Below, in pieces: positions 1-7,001 of a stretch of DNA of 7,381 nt. The stretch is taken from NCBI GenBank assembly GCA_903870955.1, contig CAIQEX010000208.1:1-7381 (forward strand), in the 5' to 3' direction. The translations under genes were made by a program, and so were the position numbers. How positions within the stretch are numbered: position 1 is the stretch's first letter; every line of letters starts with the position of its first letter. Origin of the DNA: an uncultured beta proteobacterium (GTDB lineage Bacteria > Pseudomonadota > Gammaproteobacteria > Burkholderiales > Burkholderiaceae_C). Below the pieces are notes generated by a model, which was given only the letters and a program-made list of their open reading frames with translations, was not told the DNA's origin and did not search any database.

Positions 1-441
1 AATCGCAAATCCTGCCGCCGGGACGGTATGCACGGCCGGCAGGACTTCCACCACCTTGTTGTGAAACTGCAGCGTTTGCCCGATCTGGATCTCATGAAAG
101 GAGACAAATGGCTGCGCAACCGACGGAATGCGGGTGAAGTCAGGCCAGATTACGTCATTGAAAATGTGCGCTTTGAGGGCTGCAATGGTTCCCGCCAGGG
201 CATAAATAGCCAAGGGCTTTTGGCGTTGTGCCGCCACGGAATCGACCATCAAAGGCAGCGCCGCAATGTGGTCCAGGTGGGAGTGGGTCAGCAAGACGCT
301 GTCCACCGCGCGCATTTCATCCAGCGTCAGGTCACCCACGCCCGTTCCCGCGTCAACGAGCACATCTCTGTCAATCAGAAACGATGTCGTTCTGCAGTCT
401 TTGGCAATGGCGCCGGAGCAACCGAGTACACGAACTTTCAC
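1..441 (-). CDS. Metallo-beta-lactamase-fold protein, probable class II 3',5'-cyclic-nucleotide phosphodiesterase (3' end beyond window)
   Basis: The reading frame is open from a GTG at 441 to the window edge, giving 147 residues with no stop, so the C-terminus is missing. It opens with a beta-strand/Gly start (MKVRVLGCSGAIAKD), then a first-strand region ending VDAGTG. The metal-binding motif HSHLDH lies at residues 53-58, and a third candidate metal ligand is His138 in VHTVPAAGF. HxHxDH is the dinuclear metal site of the metallo-beta-lactamase fold. The HSHLDHI form and the later H-T-V-P-x-x-G-F segment resemble class II cyclic-nucleotide phosphodiesterases and their RNase Z-like relatives. 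It has no signal peptide and is probably cytoplasmic. It starts 10 bp after the stop of an adenylate cyclase gene, which supports a role in cAMP hydrolysis, though substrate cannot be proved from sequence. GTG is chosen because GAGG lies 8 nt upstream and the next in-frame ATG is at codon 43, after the conserved N-terminal strand. Another MBL-fold hydrolase is the main alternative. Confidence 0.85.
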   Translation of the reverse strand, partial: MKVRVLGCSGAIAKDCRTTSFLIDRDVLVDAGTGVGDLTLDEMRAVDSVLLTHSHLDHIAALPLMVDSVAAQRQKPLAIYALAGTIAALKAHIFNDVIWPDFTRIPSVAQPFVSFHEIQIGQTLQFHNKVVEVLPAVHTVPAAGFAI

Positions 442-449
442 GAAATGGG

Positions 450-453
450 CCTC
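450..453 (-). promoter_or_regulatory. Ribosome binding site for the MBL-fold/phosphodiesterase gene, overlapping the cyclase stop codon
   Basis: On the minus strand GAGG sits 8 nt before the GTG start at 441 and overlaps the TGA stop (454-452) of the cyclase. This supports the GTG start and suggests translational coupling between the two genes. Confidence 0.55.
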
Positions 454-2701
454 ACTTGGTTTCGAAATTGGTGGCGCCATCCCACTCGGGATCAAACGGC
501 AGCAATCTCATGGAGGCTACCCGTTCCGAGTACAACTGGTACAGGTATTTTTTGGCATTCATACGCATTAAATTGATCAACAGCACATCCGCCTGGTCCC
601 AGTTCTGGGCGCGGTAGGCTTTCAGGAAACTGCCCCACGTCTTGAGCTCGGTGGTGGCTTCCTCACTCATCCGATTGGAAGGAGCCATGGGCCAGAATAT
701 CGCAACCGCCAATTCCTTGCCTTTGACGCGGACGCGATCGAGTTCCTGCCAGGCGAAATCAGGCGCAAGCTTGCGTGTCGACTCACTCACCACGATATCC
801 ACACCATAGGCCTTGGACAACCCTTCAAGGCGGGAGCCCAGATTCACCGAATCACCGATCACGGTGTAGGCACGCCGGATATTGGAGCCCATGTCCCCCA
901 CACACATGGTGCCGGTGTTCAAGCCGATGCCAATCCCGATCTCCGGCAGGTTTTTGTTCCGGTGTTCCTGGTTGATACCGCGAACCGCATTGGCCATTTC
1001 CATGGCGGACTTGACTGCCAGATGCGCATGCTCCGCAGTTTCTACCGGCGCCCCCCAAAAAGCCATGACGCAGTCGCCCATGTACTTGTCGATCGTGCCT
1101 TTGTTGGCTCGAATCAGACTGGTCAGGTTACTAAACACGCCCGTCAGCAATTCCTGCAACTGGGTCGGCTCCATTTTTTCCGACATCTTGGTAAAACCGC
1201 GCATATCGCAGAACATCACGGTCAATTCGCGGTTGGTCGCCTTCATGGTGTAGGCATCGGGGTCCTTCACCATCTCATCAACCAACTCCGGTGGAACATA
1301 GGTGCCAAACAGATTGGCCAGGTCACGCTTGGTGCGGCTTTCCACGAAGTAGCCGTAGCTCATGTTCAGGCCAAAGGCGGTCAACGCCATACACAGCGAT
1401 GACGCCAGGGGCAAGACCAGACCGTAAGACTGGTAGAGCCAGAAGTTGACACCCGCCAGCACCGCTACCACGCCAAAATTAAGACCCACCGCCTGCAACG
1501 CAGGCAGCAAAGGCAGGCCAAAGGCCAGAATCAGCCCGGCAATGATCAGCGCAAAAACCTCGTAACCCAGGGCGTAGTCTGGCCGCAGCAAGGCATTTCC
1601 ATCCAGCAGTCCCGAAATCAGGTTGGCATGGGTCTCCACGCCCGGATAGGCTTCGCTCATGGGGGTGACGCGCAAATCCAGCAGTCCCGGGGCGGTGGTT
1701 CCAATCAGCACAATCTTGTTTTTGAAACTCCCTGCTGGCACGCGATGCATCAGGACATCGGAAGCAGATACATACTTAAACGAGCCACCAGTTGCACCCG
1801 CCGGGCCCCGAAACGGTACCAAGGTGGCAACCCGTTCGTCCACCGGAATAGCCAGGCTCTTGTCGCCTTGTTTGAGCAAAACGCGGTCCATGCCCTGGTA
1901 GTTGCGCGACAGAAACTTCTCGTTGGAAAACCCTGGCACCACCGAAGGCGATCCGGCTATCACCCGGAACATGGCCAGTGCCAGAGATTCGTAATAACGC
2001 CCCTTGTGCTCCGCCAGCAACGGCAACGAGCGCACGACGCCATCGCGGTCGGTAATGGAGTTGAAAAAACCAGCAGTCGGCGCGGCTTTTGCAAGCACCT
2101 CAATATTGGACCCGTAACCATTCCATGAGGTGGAGTGGATGGAACGCCCTTGCAAGGCCTCCTTTGTCATCACCGCCTCAGGCAACACGCCGCTGGTACG
2201 CGACTGTCCGTCACTATTGAGGTAATAGCCCAGCACGACGGGGCGATTTGCCAGCGCCTTGGCAAATAGGCCGTCATAGTCCAGCGCGGTTTGCAGACCG
2301 CGCAAGCGCTCGGCAAAGCCAGCTTGGTCCTTTAATTCATTTTGCGCCAGGGCATTCAGTTGGGCCAAGCCCGAACTGCTATCGGCCTCCGCAAAAACCA
2401 CGTCAAAGCCGAGTAACGCGATTTTTTGTTGGTCGAACAACTCGTCCACCATTTGCGCCATGTGCTTGCGGCCCCACGGCCAACGGCCCACCTCGGACAG
2501 GCTTTTCTCATCGATATCGACGATGACAATGCGTTCATCCAGAGTCTTGGGCGCAGTAGCGCGCAAACGGGCGTCATAAATGATGTCGTCCAGACGCTGC
2601 AAAACTTCCAATCGCAGCACGCCCACTGCGTGAAGCAAGGCAAAAACCAAGGGCAGCAAAGTTACTGCGATACGAGGCCAGTGCTTGCCGATAGATCGCA
2701 T
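452..2701 (-). CDS. CHASE2-domain membrane-bound class III (IIIb-type) adenylate cyclase
   Basis: This 749-residue protein is predicted to make cAMP from ATP at the inner membrane in response to a periplasmic signal. Order of parts: TM helix about 10-29; CHASE2 sensor about 30-365, including the family-typical GRWPW at 72-76 and the FKNKIVLIGTTAPG block near 326-339; three TM helices about 379-399, 401-421 and 426-450; short connector; cyclase domain about 490-672; helical C-terminal tail ending near a PEWDG segment, as seen in many bacterial cyclases. Catalytic residues look complete: metal-binding Asp499 (FCDMRGFT) and Asp543 (YMGDCVMAFWG), Asn620 and Arg624 (SVNLGSR). The purine-specifying pair is Lys539 and Thr613 (AYTVIGDSVN), the Lys/Thr pattern of class IIIb adenylate cyclases, so ATP is favoured over GTP. 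ATG at 2701 is the first start after an in-frame stop, with only a weak ribosome site. It follows the FHA gene by 53 bp and precedes a predicted phosphodiesterase by 10 bp. Signal and regulator are unknown. Confidence 0.95.
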   Translation of the reverse strand: MRSIGKHWPRIAVTLLPLVFALLHAVGVLRLEVLQRLDDIIYDARLRATAPKTLDERIVIVDIDEKSLSEVGRWPWGRKHMAQMVDELFDQQKIALLGFDVVFAEADSSSGLAQLNALAQNELKDQAGFAERLRGLQTALDYDGLFAKALANRPVVLGYYLNSDGQSRTSGVLPEAVMTKEALQGRSIHSTSWNGYGSNIEVLAKAAPTAGFFNSITDRDGVVRSLPLLAEHKGRYYESLALAMFRVIAGSPSVVPGFSNEKFLSRNYQGMDRVLLKQGDKSLAIPVDERVATLVPFRGPAGATGGSFKYVSASDVLMHRVPAGSFKNKIVLIGTTAPGLLDLRVTPMSEAYPGVETHANLISGLLDGNALLRPDYALGYEVFALIIAGLILAFGLPLLPALQAVGLNFGVVAVLAGVNFWLYQSYGLVLPLASSLCMALTAFGLNMSYGYFVESRTKRDLANLFGTYVPPELVDEMVKDPDAYTMKATNRELTVMFCDMRGFTKMSEKMEPTQLQELLTGVFSNLTSLIRANKGTIDKYMGDCVMAFWGAPVETAEHAHLAVKSAMEMANAVRGINQEHRNKNLPEIGIGIGLNTGTMCVGDMGSNIRRAYTVIGDSVNLGSRLEGLSKAYGVDIVVSESTRKLAPDFAWQELDRVRVKGKELAVAIFWPMAPSNRMSEEATTELKTWGSFLKAYRAQNWDQADVLLINLMRMNAKKYLYQLYSERVASMRLLPFDPEWDGATNFETK

Positions 2702-2754
2702 GTCAGGCCACGCCGCAATTCAGGTGCATGGCAGCGCAGTGCTTTGGCCGCCGT

Positions 2755-3444
2755 CTAGACTTGTACGAACTGCATCTGCGTGCCAGCGAGTTCGATCACA
2801 TCGCCGTTTCGCAAGGGCACCGGATCTGAAGTAATCGCACGGCCGTTTAACGTGGGGTTGCCACCCCCTTCGACGTGATGCACGACATACCCGTGGTGGC
2901 GTTTGGTAATCGCCGCCACAGCCACGGCGGGCTTGCCTATGGTGGTAACCACCTTGGTCAGTGGCACTTCCCGTCCTGCCGCCGCACCGCTCAAAACTTT
3001 GATGCTGGCCACTGCAGAACTGCCTGCCTCAACGGAACCTTGTGTTGGGTAACTAGGCGCTGCTGAAGCACTCACAGGGCTTGCCGGTTGCACCGATGCA
3101 GGGCCCGCCGCGGGACGGGATTTGACCACCATGGTTTTGTCAAAATTATCACCGGCACCGTCGCCAACAAATTTGATTTTGTACTTGCCTACTTCAACGC
3201 CGTCCCCATTTTGCAGCGCCTGCTTTTTGATCGCCTTGCCATTGACGTAGGTGCCATTGGTGCTGTTGAGGTCTTCGAGCACGACTTCAGGGCCGTTCAT
3301 GTGGATAACTGCGTGTTCTCCACTGACGGCAAGGTTGTCAATAACTATGTCGTTATAAGGCCTACGACCCAAGGTGGTTCTGTCCTTGGTGATTTGGACT
3401 TCCTTGATAACAACCTCGTCGATCGACACGATCATTTTCGGCAT
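2755..3444 (-). CDS. FHA-domain phosphothreonine-binding protein with a second, degenerate FHA-like domain
   Basis: This 229-residue soluble protein probably acts as the phosphothreonine reader of the neighbouring kinase/phosphatase pair. The N-terminal FHA domain (about 5-95) keeps the expected binding residues: Gly26-Arg27 (LGRRPYND), Ser41 and His44 (VSGEH), and the NSTNGTYVNG loop at 60-69. Next comes DKTMVV (Thr104), a plausible phospho-acceptor, then an Ala/Pro/Ser-rich linker to about 145. The C-terminal part (about 146-229) also reads as an FHA fold: IGK in place of IGR (Lys171), TKRH in place of SxxH (Thr180, His183), a shortened NPTLNGRAI loop, and LRNGDVIEL near the end. This second domain may bind weakly or serve a structural role. 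There is no TM segment or signal peptide. The ATG at 3444 has a perfect AAGGAG six nt upstream; Met4 is a less likely start. It lies between the phosphatase and cyclase genes, so it could couple phosphorylation to cAMP production (inference). Confidence 0.93.
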   Translation of the reverse strand: MPKMIVSIDEVVIKEVQITKDRTTLGRRPYNDIVIDNLAVSGEHAVIHMNGPEVVLEDLNSTNGTYVNGKAIKKQALQNGDGVEVGKYKIKFVGDGAGDNFDKTMVVKSRPAAGPASVQPASPVSASAAPSYPTQGSVEAGSSAVASIKVLSGAAAGREVPLTKVVTTIGKPAVAVAAITKRHHGYVVHHVEGGGNPTLNGRAITSDPVPLRNGDVIELAGTQMQFVQV

Positions 3445-3450
3445 GACCGG

Positions 3451-3456
3451 CTCCTT
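3451..3456 (-). promoter_or_regulatory. Strong ribosome binding site of the FHA gene
   Basis: AAGGAG on the minus strand lies 6 nt before the ATG at 3444. It is the best Shine-Dalgarno match in the operon, consistent with the FHA protein being made in excess over the membrane kinase and cyclase, whose sites are weak. It fixes the FHA start codon. Confidence 0.8.
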
Positions 3457-3491
3457 TTCCTGTAGTTTGAATATGGAAAATTAAACACGCG

Positions 3492-4277
3492 CTATTTTCC
3501 TAGCAATCTCGCGATTAAACCCCGCTTTTCGGTGGCTTCCTGCACTTCCACCGTCAAAACGGAAATATTATCCCTGCCGCCATTATCGTTGGCGGCATCG
3601 ACCAACATCTGCACCTTGTGCTCCATCCCGCCATCCGTATTCAGAATTTTAGCGATGGCCGCATCCTGCACCATGTCGGACAGACCGTCTGAGCACATCA
3701 GATACACATCACCCAGTTCCACCGGATATTCGTTAATTTCCAGGAGCACAAATTCTTCCACGCCCAAAGCGCGTGTCACGAGGTTCTTGATATTTGAGTG
3801 CAACGCCTGCTCTGGCGTGACCAGACCCGCGTCTATTTGCTCCTGCAAAAGCGAATGGTCGCGGGAAATTTGTTCGAGTTTGCCGGCGCGAAACCGGTAA
3901 CAGCGGGAGTCTCCAATATGCCCCAGCACAAGGCTATCGTCCCGAAAAACTGCCACCACCAAGGTGGTTCCCATGCCATGGTAATTGGCATTGGAATTGG
4001 CAGCATTGAAAATGGAGAGATTGGCACTGTCGACGCAAATTTCCAGGGCGCGACGCACTTCTTTGCCACGTGCGGTACTGCCTACCTCGGTCAGCCAGCG
4101 GCTCATTTCCGATTTGATAAATGCGGTCGCCATACCGCTTGCAATTTCACCCGCGTTGTAGCCCCCCATTCCATCCGCTAGCACGGCCAGACGAGTCTCC
4201 TCATCCATCGCGACTGAATCTTCATTGTTGTCTCGAGAACGCCCCGTGTCCGTTTTTGCACAAAATTTATAGATCAT
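3492..4277 (-). CDS. PP2C-family (PPM-type) Ser/Thr protein phosphatase
   Basis: This 261-residue protein, the usual length for bacterial single-domain PP2C enzymes, should remove phosphate from Ser/Thr residues using two or more Mn/Mg ions. The motifs appear in the correct order: SRDNNED at 14-20 (Asp20), ADGMGG at 34-39 (metal-binding Asp35 and Gly36), GTTLVVAVF at 103-111, GHIGDSRCYRF at 119-129, SRDHSLLQEQ at 138-147, CSDGLSD at 195-201 (metal-binding Asp197) and GGRDNISVLTV at 233-243 (metal-binding Asp236). There is no TM segment or signal peptide, so it is cytoplasmic; the C-terminus is basic (KRGLIARLLGK). It starts 8 bp after the kinase stop codon, with only a weak purine-rich AAGACAAG upstream, so it may depend on translation of the kinase gene. 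The natural substrates are probably the autophosphorylated kinase and the phosphorylated FHA protein (inference from gene order and from other bacterial kinase/PP2C pairs). Confidence 0.96.
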   Translation of the reverse strand: MIYKFCAKTDTGRSRDNNEDSVAMDEETRLAVLADGMGGYNAGEIASGMATAFIKSEMSRWLTEVGSTARGKEVRRALEICVDSANLSIFNAANSNANYHGMGTTLVVAVFRDDSLVLGHIGDSRCYRFRAGKLEQISRDHSLLQEQIDAGLVTPEQALHSNIKNLVTRALGVEEFVLLEINEYPVELGDVYLMCSDGLSDMVQDAAIAKILNTDGGMEHKVQMLVDAANDNGGRDNISVLTVEVQEATEKRGLIARLLGK

Positions 4278-4285
4278 TCTTGTCT

Positions 4286-6940
4286 TTATATTTCAATATC
4301 TGACGCATTGTCGGTACGTGACGGTCCTGCCGAAATACCCGGCACCGTTGACGCAAAGCTAACCGTTTTTTGCATGCTGGTAGTTTCTTGAAAACTCGCA
4401 GCAGTTGCCCCAGCATCGCGTTGACCCGTCATTTGGGCCTCCACGGCACGCAAATCTGCGGCGAACTGGTCGCCCGTTTGGTAGCGCGTCTCAGGCCGTT
4501 TACTCAAAGACAGCGCGACAACATTGGCCAGATTCTCCGACAATTCTGGCCGAATAATGCGGATATCCGCGGCCTCTTCATTGGCAATTTTGAACATCAA
4601 TTCCGACATCGAGTCACCACGGAAAGGCAACACGCCGGCCAGCATCTGATAAAGCATGACGCCAAGCGAATACAGGTCCGAGCGACCATCCACCTTTTTG
4701 CCTGCCAACTGTTCGGGGGACATAAAGCTTGGCGTGCCCAACACCAGTCCGGTCTTTGTCTTGCTCGAATCGGTGATTCGCGCAATGCCGAAGTCAGTCA
4801 CTTTGACGGTGTCACTCTCCAGCTCATACATGATGTTGGCGGGTTTGATATCCCGGTGCACGACATTCTGGGTATGTGCATAGGACAGGGCCTCGGCAAC
4901 CCGGGTGACAATGCTGATCACCTTGGCCACGGGCAACAGTTGGCCACCCTTGCAGTAGTCAGCCAAGTCACTTCCCTTGAGGAACTCCATGGCGATGTAA
5001 GCCAGGTCATGCTCCTCACCGGCATCAAAAATAGTGACGATGTTCTGGTGTTGCAAACGCCCGGCGGTTTCGGCTTCGCGGAAGAAACGCTCGCGGGCAT
5101 CGACCAATTCATCCCCGGCAAACTCCTGGCTCAGGGCCATGGTTTTGATGGCTACGACGCGCCCGATCTTGGGGTCCTTGCCCAGGTACACCACCCCCAT
5201 GGCACCCTTGCCGAGTTCTTTTTCAACCTGGTAGCGCCCGAGCATGGGCTTCTCTACGGCACCACCATCCAGCAGCATGGTGCCGCCTGGATGTGCGCCG
5301 CCTCCGCCCAGCATGACGGTTTCGGACAGGTTCTTGGCCCGGTTGAGCTTGGCTTTGAGGTCCTTGTAGTCCGGGTCAAACGCGGCCATGTGCTGGTACA
5401 CCGCTTCGGCTTTGTTGAATTGGCGTTTGCGCTCGAAGTCGAGCGCCAGGCTATACAAGTTGCCCATGACCGCGTCACCCATGGGTACGCGGCGGAAACG
5501 GTCAAACGCCATATCCAACTGGCCTTGTCCTTGCAAAGCCAAGCCCATCATGCGGTTGGTCTCTGCAGATTCTTCGTCCGATTTCACCTTGCCTGCTTCG
5601 GTCATCAGGAAGCGCTTGGTCGTTAATGCCAAGTGGCCCAATACCAGAGCTGTAGCCGGGAAAACCAGTCTGATCCATGTGGCCGCCGATGAAAGCAAGC
5701 CAAATTCCACCGCCAGCAGCAGCACAAAAAGTGCCAGCGTAATGCTTGCCGCCTTACCCGCAGACAGGCGTGGCACCCCGGCGATGATGTAGGCCGCGAT
5801 CAAAAGAAAAGAACCGAGTGAGGCCCAAACGCTCCACGCAGGCTGAACGATGAAATGTTCATTCAAAATGCTGGAGGTAATGTGTGCCACCGTCTCTGCC
5901 GGTGACAGCCCGGTATAGCCGGGAACTGGAAATTGAACGCCCACGCCGGCCGCCGTGGCACCAATGATGACGATTTTGTCTGCGTATTTGCTGGCGGGTA
6001 TTTTCCCGGTCAACACGTCGTAAAAAGAATCAACGGCAAAAGCCGGTCGGCCATCACGTCCGCGATAAAACTGCGGCAACATCAGTGCAGCCTCATCGGT
6101 GCGCACCCGCAGTTTGCCGATTTGTACGGACTCACCCGGGTTCAGCTTGATGTCAGAGGGTCCCAGATTCAAACTCTTCAATGCAGCCAGCAAGGACATC
6201 GAAGGAACGGCTTTTCCGTAATAGTTCACCAGCAGTGGCTCCACACGCACCGCACCATCGACATCCGGAAACTGGTTCAGGTGTCCGATACCTGCGGCTG
6301 CGTTGCCGAGCAATTCAAGCGGTTGTTGCCCCCGCATCGCACTGATAGAAAAACCATTTGGATCATCCAATGCACTTTTGAGGGCATAGGCTGGCAACGG
6401 GTTGTCGGGTTTACCCTGCTGATCGCCCAGCGTAAAGACAGATGGCAGGAGCACATTGCCCGCCTTCTGAAGACTTGCCGCCAACACTGCATCCGTATCC
6501 AGCGCAGTTTCAGCCTCGGCGATGATGGTGCCAATCTGCTCATTTGCCGCGCCCGCGTCCAGGGTACCGCCCAACGCACTCTTCATCTTGCGGATAAAGA
6601 CCAAACCGGGATCGACCTGCGGCTCGAAAAAGAAGGCGGTGTGCACCACGGTCTTGGCCTTGGCTGCAGACAACTGGTCGATCAACTTGGCATGTACGTC
6701 GCGAGGCCACGGCCAACGTCCAATGTTGGCGATGCTCTGGTCGTCGATGGCAATGACGGCAATGCGGTCAGAAGGTTGGCGCGTCGTGCTGGTGCTCGCG
6801 AAGTCGTAAAAGCGGCGCTCCAGCGTGCCTATGAAGTCAGTCGAAAGGTGCAATACCACCGTTAGGACCAAGACAAATGCGCCGGCGAACCAATCGGCTC
6901 GCCAGAACGTTCCTGCTTTAATTTTGGAAGTCTTCGTCAA
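4286..6940 (-). CDS. CHASE2-domain transmembrane Ser/Thr protein kinase with TPR-like linker
   Basis: About 884 residues (numbered from TTG at 6940). Order: TM about 17-33; periplasmic CHASE2 sensor about 40-360 with GRWPW near 74-78 and DKIVIIGATAAG near 321-332; three TMs about 369-388, 396-417 and 421-440; helical TPR-like linker about 457-536; Gly-rich segment; Hanks-type kinase about 568-835; Ser/Thr-rich tail. The kinase looks active: GKGAMGVVY loop 577-585, Lys599 (AIK), Glu622 (helix C), HRDIKPAN with Asp697, DFG 716-718, SPE 741-743. Thr728 and Thr730 (KTKTG) align with the activation-loop threonines of mycobacterial PknB. The sensor is N-terminal and the kinase C-terminal, the reverse of PknB-type kinases. 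No ATG occurs in frame before the first TM. TTG at 6940 is preferred because GGGGTG lies 4 nt upstream; TTG at 6952 (888 residues) lacks a clear ribosome site, and an in-frame TGA lies just above it. It is the first gene of the proposed operon, and PP2C follows after 8 bp. Confidence 0.94.
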   Translation of the reverse strand: MTKTSKIKAGTFWRADWFAGAFVLVLTVVLHLSTDFIGTLERRFYDFASTSTTRQPSDRIAVIAIDDQSIANIGRWPWPRDVHAKLIDQLSAAKAKTVVHTAFFFEPQVDPGLVFIRKMKSALGGTLDAGAANEQIGTIIAEAETALDTDAVLAASLQKAGNVLLPSVFTLGDQQGKPDNPLPAYALKSALDDPNGFSISAMRGQQPLELLGNAAAGIGHLNQFPDVDGAVRVEPLLVNYYGKAVPSMSLLAALKSLNLGPSDIKLNPGESVQIGKLRVRTDEAALMLPQFYRGRDGRPAFAVDSFYDVLTGKIPASKYADKIVIIGATAAGVGVQFPVPGYTGLSPAETVAHITSSILNEHFIVQPAWSVWASLGSFLLIAAYIIAGVPRLSAGKAASITLALFVLLLAVEFGLLSSAATWIRLVFPATALVLGHLALTTKRFLMTEAGKVKSDEESAETNRMMGLALQGQGQLDMAFDRFRRVPMGDAVMGNLYSLALDFERKRQFNKAEAVYQHMAAFDPDYKDLKAKLNRAKNLSETVMLGGGGAHPGGTMLLDGGAVEKPMLGRYQVEKELGKGAMGVVYLGKDPKIGRVVAIKTMALSQEFAGDELVDARERFFREAETAGRLQHQNIVTIFDAGEEHDLAYIAMEFLKGSDLADYCKGGQLLPVAKVISIVTRVAEALSYAHTQNVVHRDIKPANIMYELESDTVKVTDFGIARITDSSKTKTGLVLGTPSFMSPEQLAGKKVDGRSDLYSLGVMLYQMLAGVLPFRGDSMSELMFKIANEEAADIRIIRPELSENLANVVALSLSKRPETRYQTGDQFAADLRAVEAQMTGQRDAGATAASFQETTSMQKTVSFASTVPGISAGPSRTDNASDIEI

Positions 6941-6944
6941 TTGC

Positions 6945-6950
6945 CACCCC
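6945..6950 (-). promoter_or_regulatory. Candidate ribosome binding site for the kinase TTG start
   Basis: GGGGTG on the minus strand differs from the anti-16S match GAGGTG by one base, which still allows a G-U wobble pair. It lies 4 nt before the TTG at 6940. The other TTG (6952) has no comparable site, so this decides the start, though spacing is short. Confidence 0.4.
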
Positions 6951-6966
6951 AAGCCCGTATATCAAA

Positions 6967-6982
6967 GCCGGCGTATTCCGGC
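6967..6982 (-). repeat. Short GC-rich inverted repeat upstream of the kinase start
   Basis: GCCGG and CCGGC form a 5-bp stem around a 6-nt loop, 26 bp upstream of the preferred kinase start. It could fold in the 5' untranslated region and affect translation from the TTG codon. A stem this short can arise by chance. Confidence 0.35.
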
Positions 6983-7001
6983 ATACCCACGAGCACGCTC
7001 C

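Noticed and set aside
28..576. Plus-strand ORF of 182 codons opposite the phosphodiesterase-like gene
   Set aside because: The opposite strand has an intact metal-binding HSHLDH motif and a sensible ribosome site; this frame has neither motif nor context.
2703..2729. 8-codon ORF (MHLNCGVA) just upstream of the cyclase start
   Set aside because: It has no ribosome site and a length expected by chance; nothing indicates a leader peptide.
4370..5626. Long plus-strand ORF of 418 codons opposite the kinase gene
   Set aside because: It lies entirely antisense to the conserved kinase and linker coding sequence, is rich in His/Gln/Arg as expected for a shadow frame, and shows no recognisable domain.
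5933..6865. Plus-strand ORF of 310 codons opposite the kinase CHASE2 region
   Set aside because: It is antisense to a clear CHASE2 coding region and shows no motifs; a shadow of codon bias.
2755..6940. Type VI secretion link, because kinase, PP2C and FHA trios (PpkA/PppA/Fha) occur in such loci
   Set aside because: No T6SS structural gene is present in the window, and the neighbours are a cyclase, an MBL protein and a stress protein.
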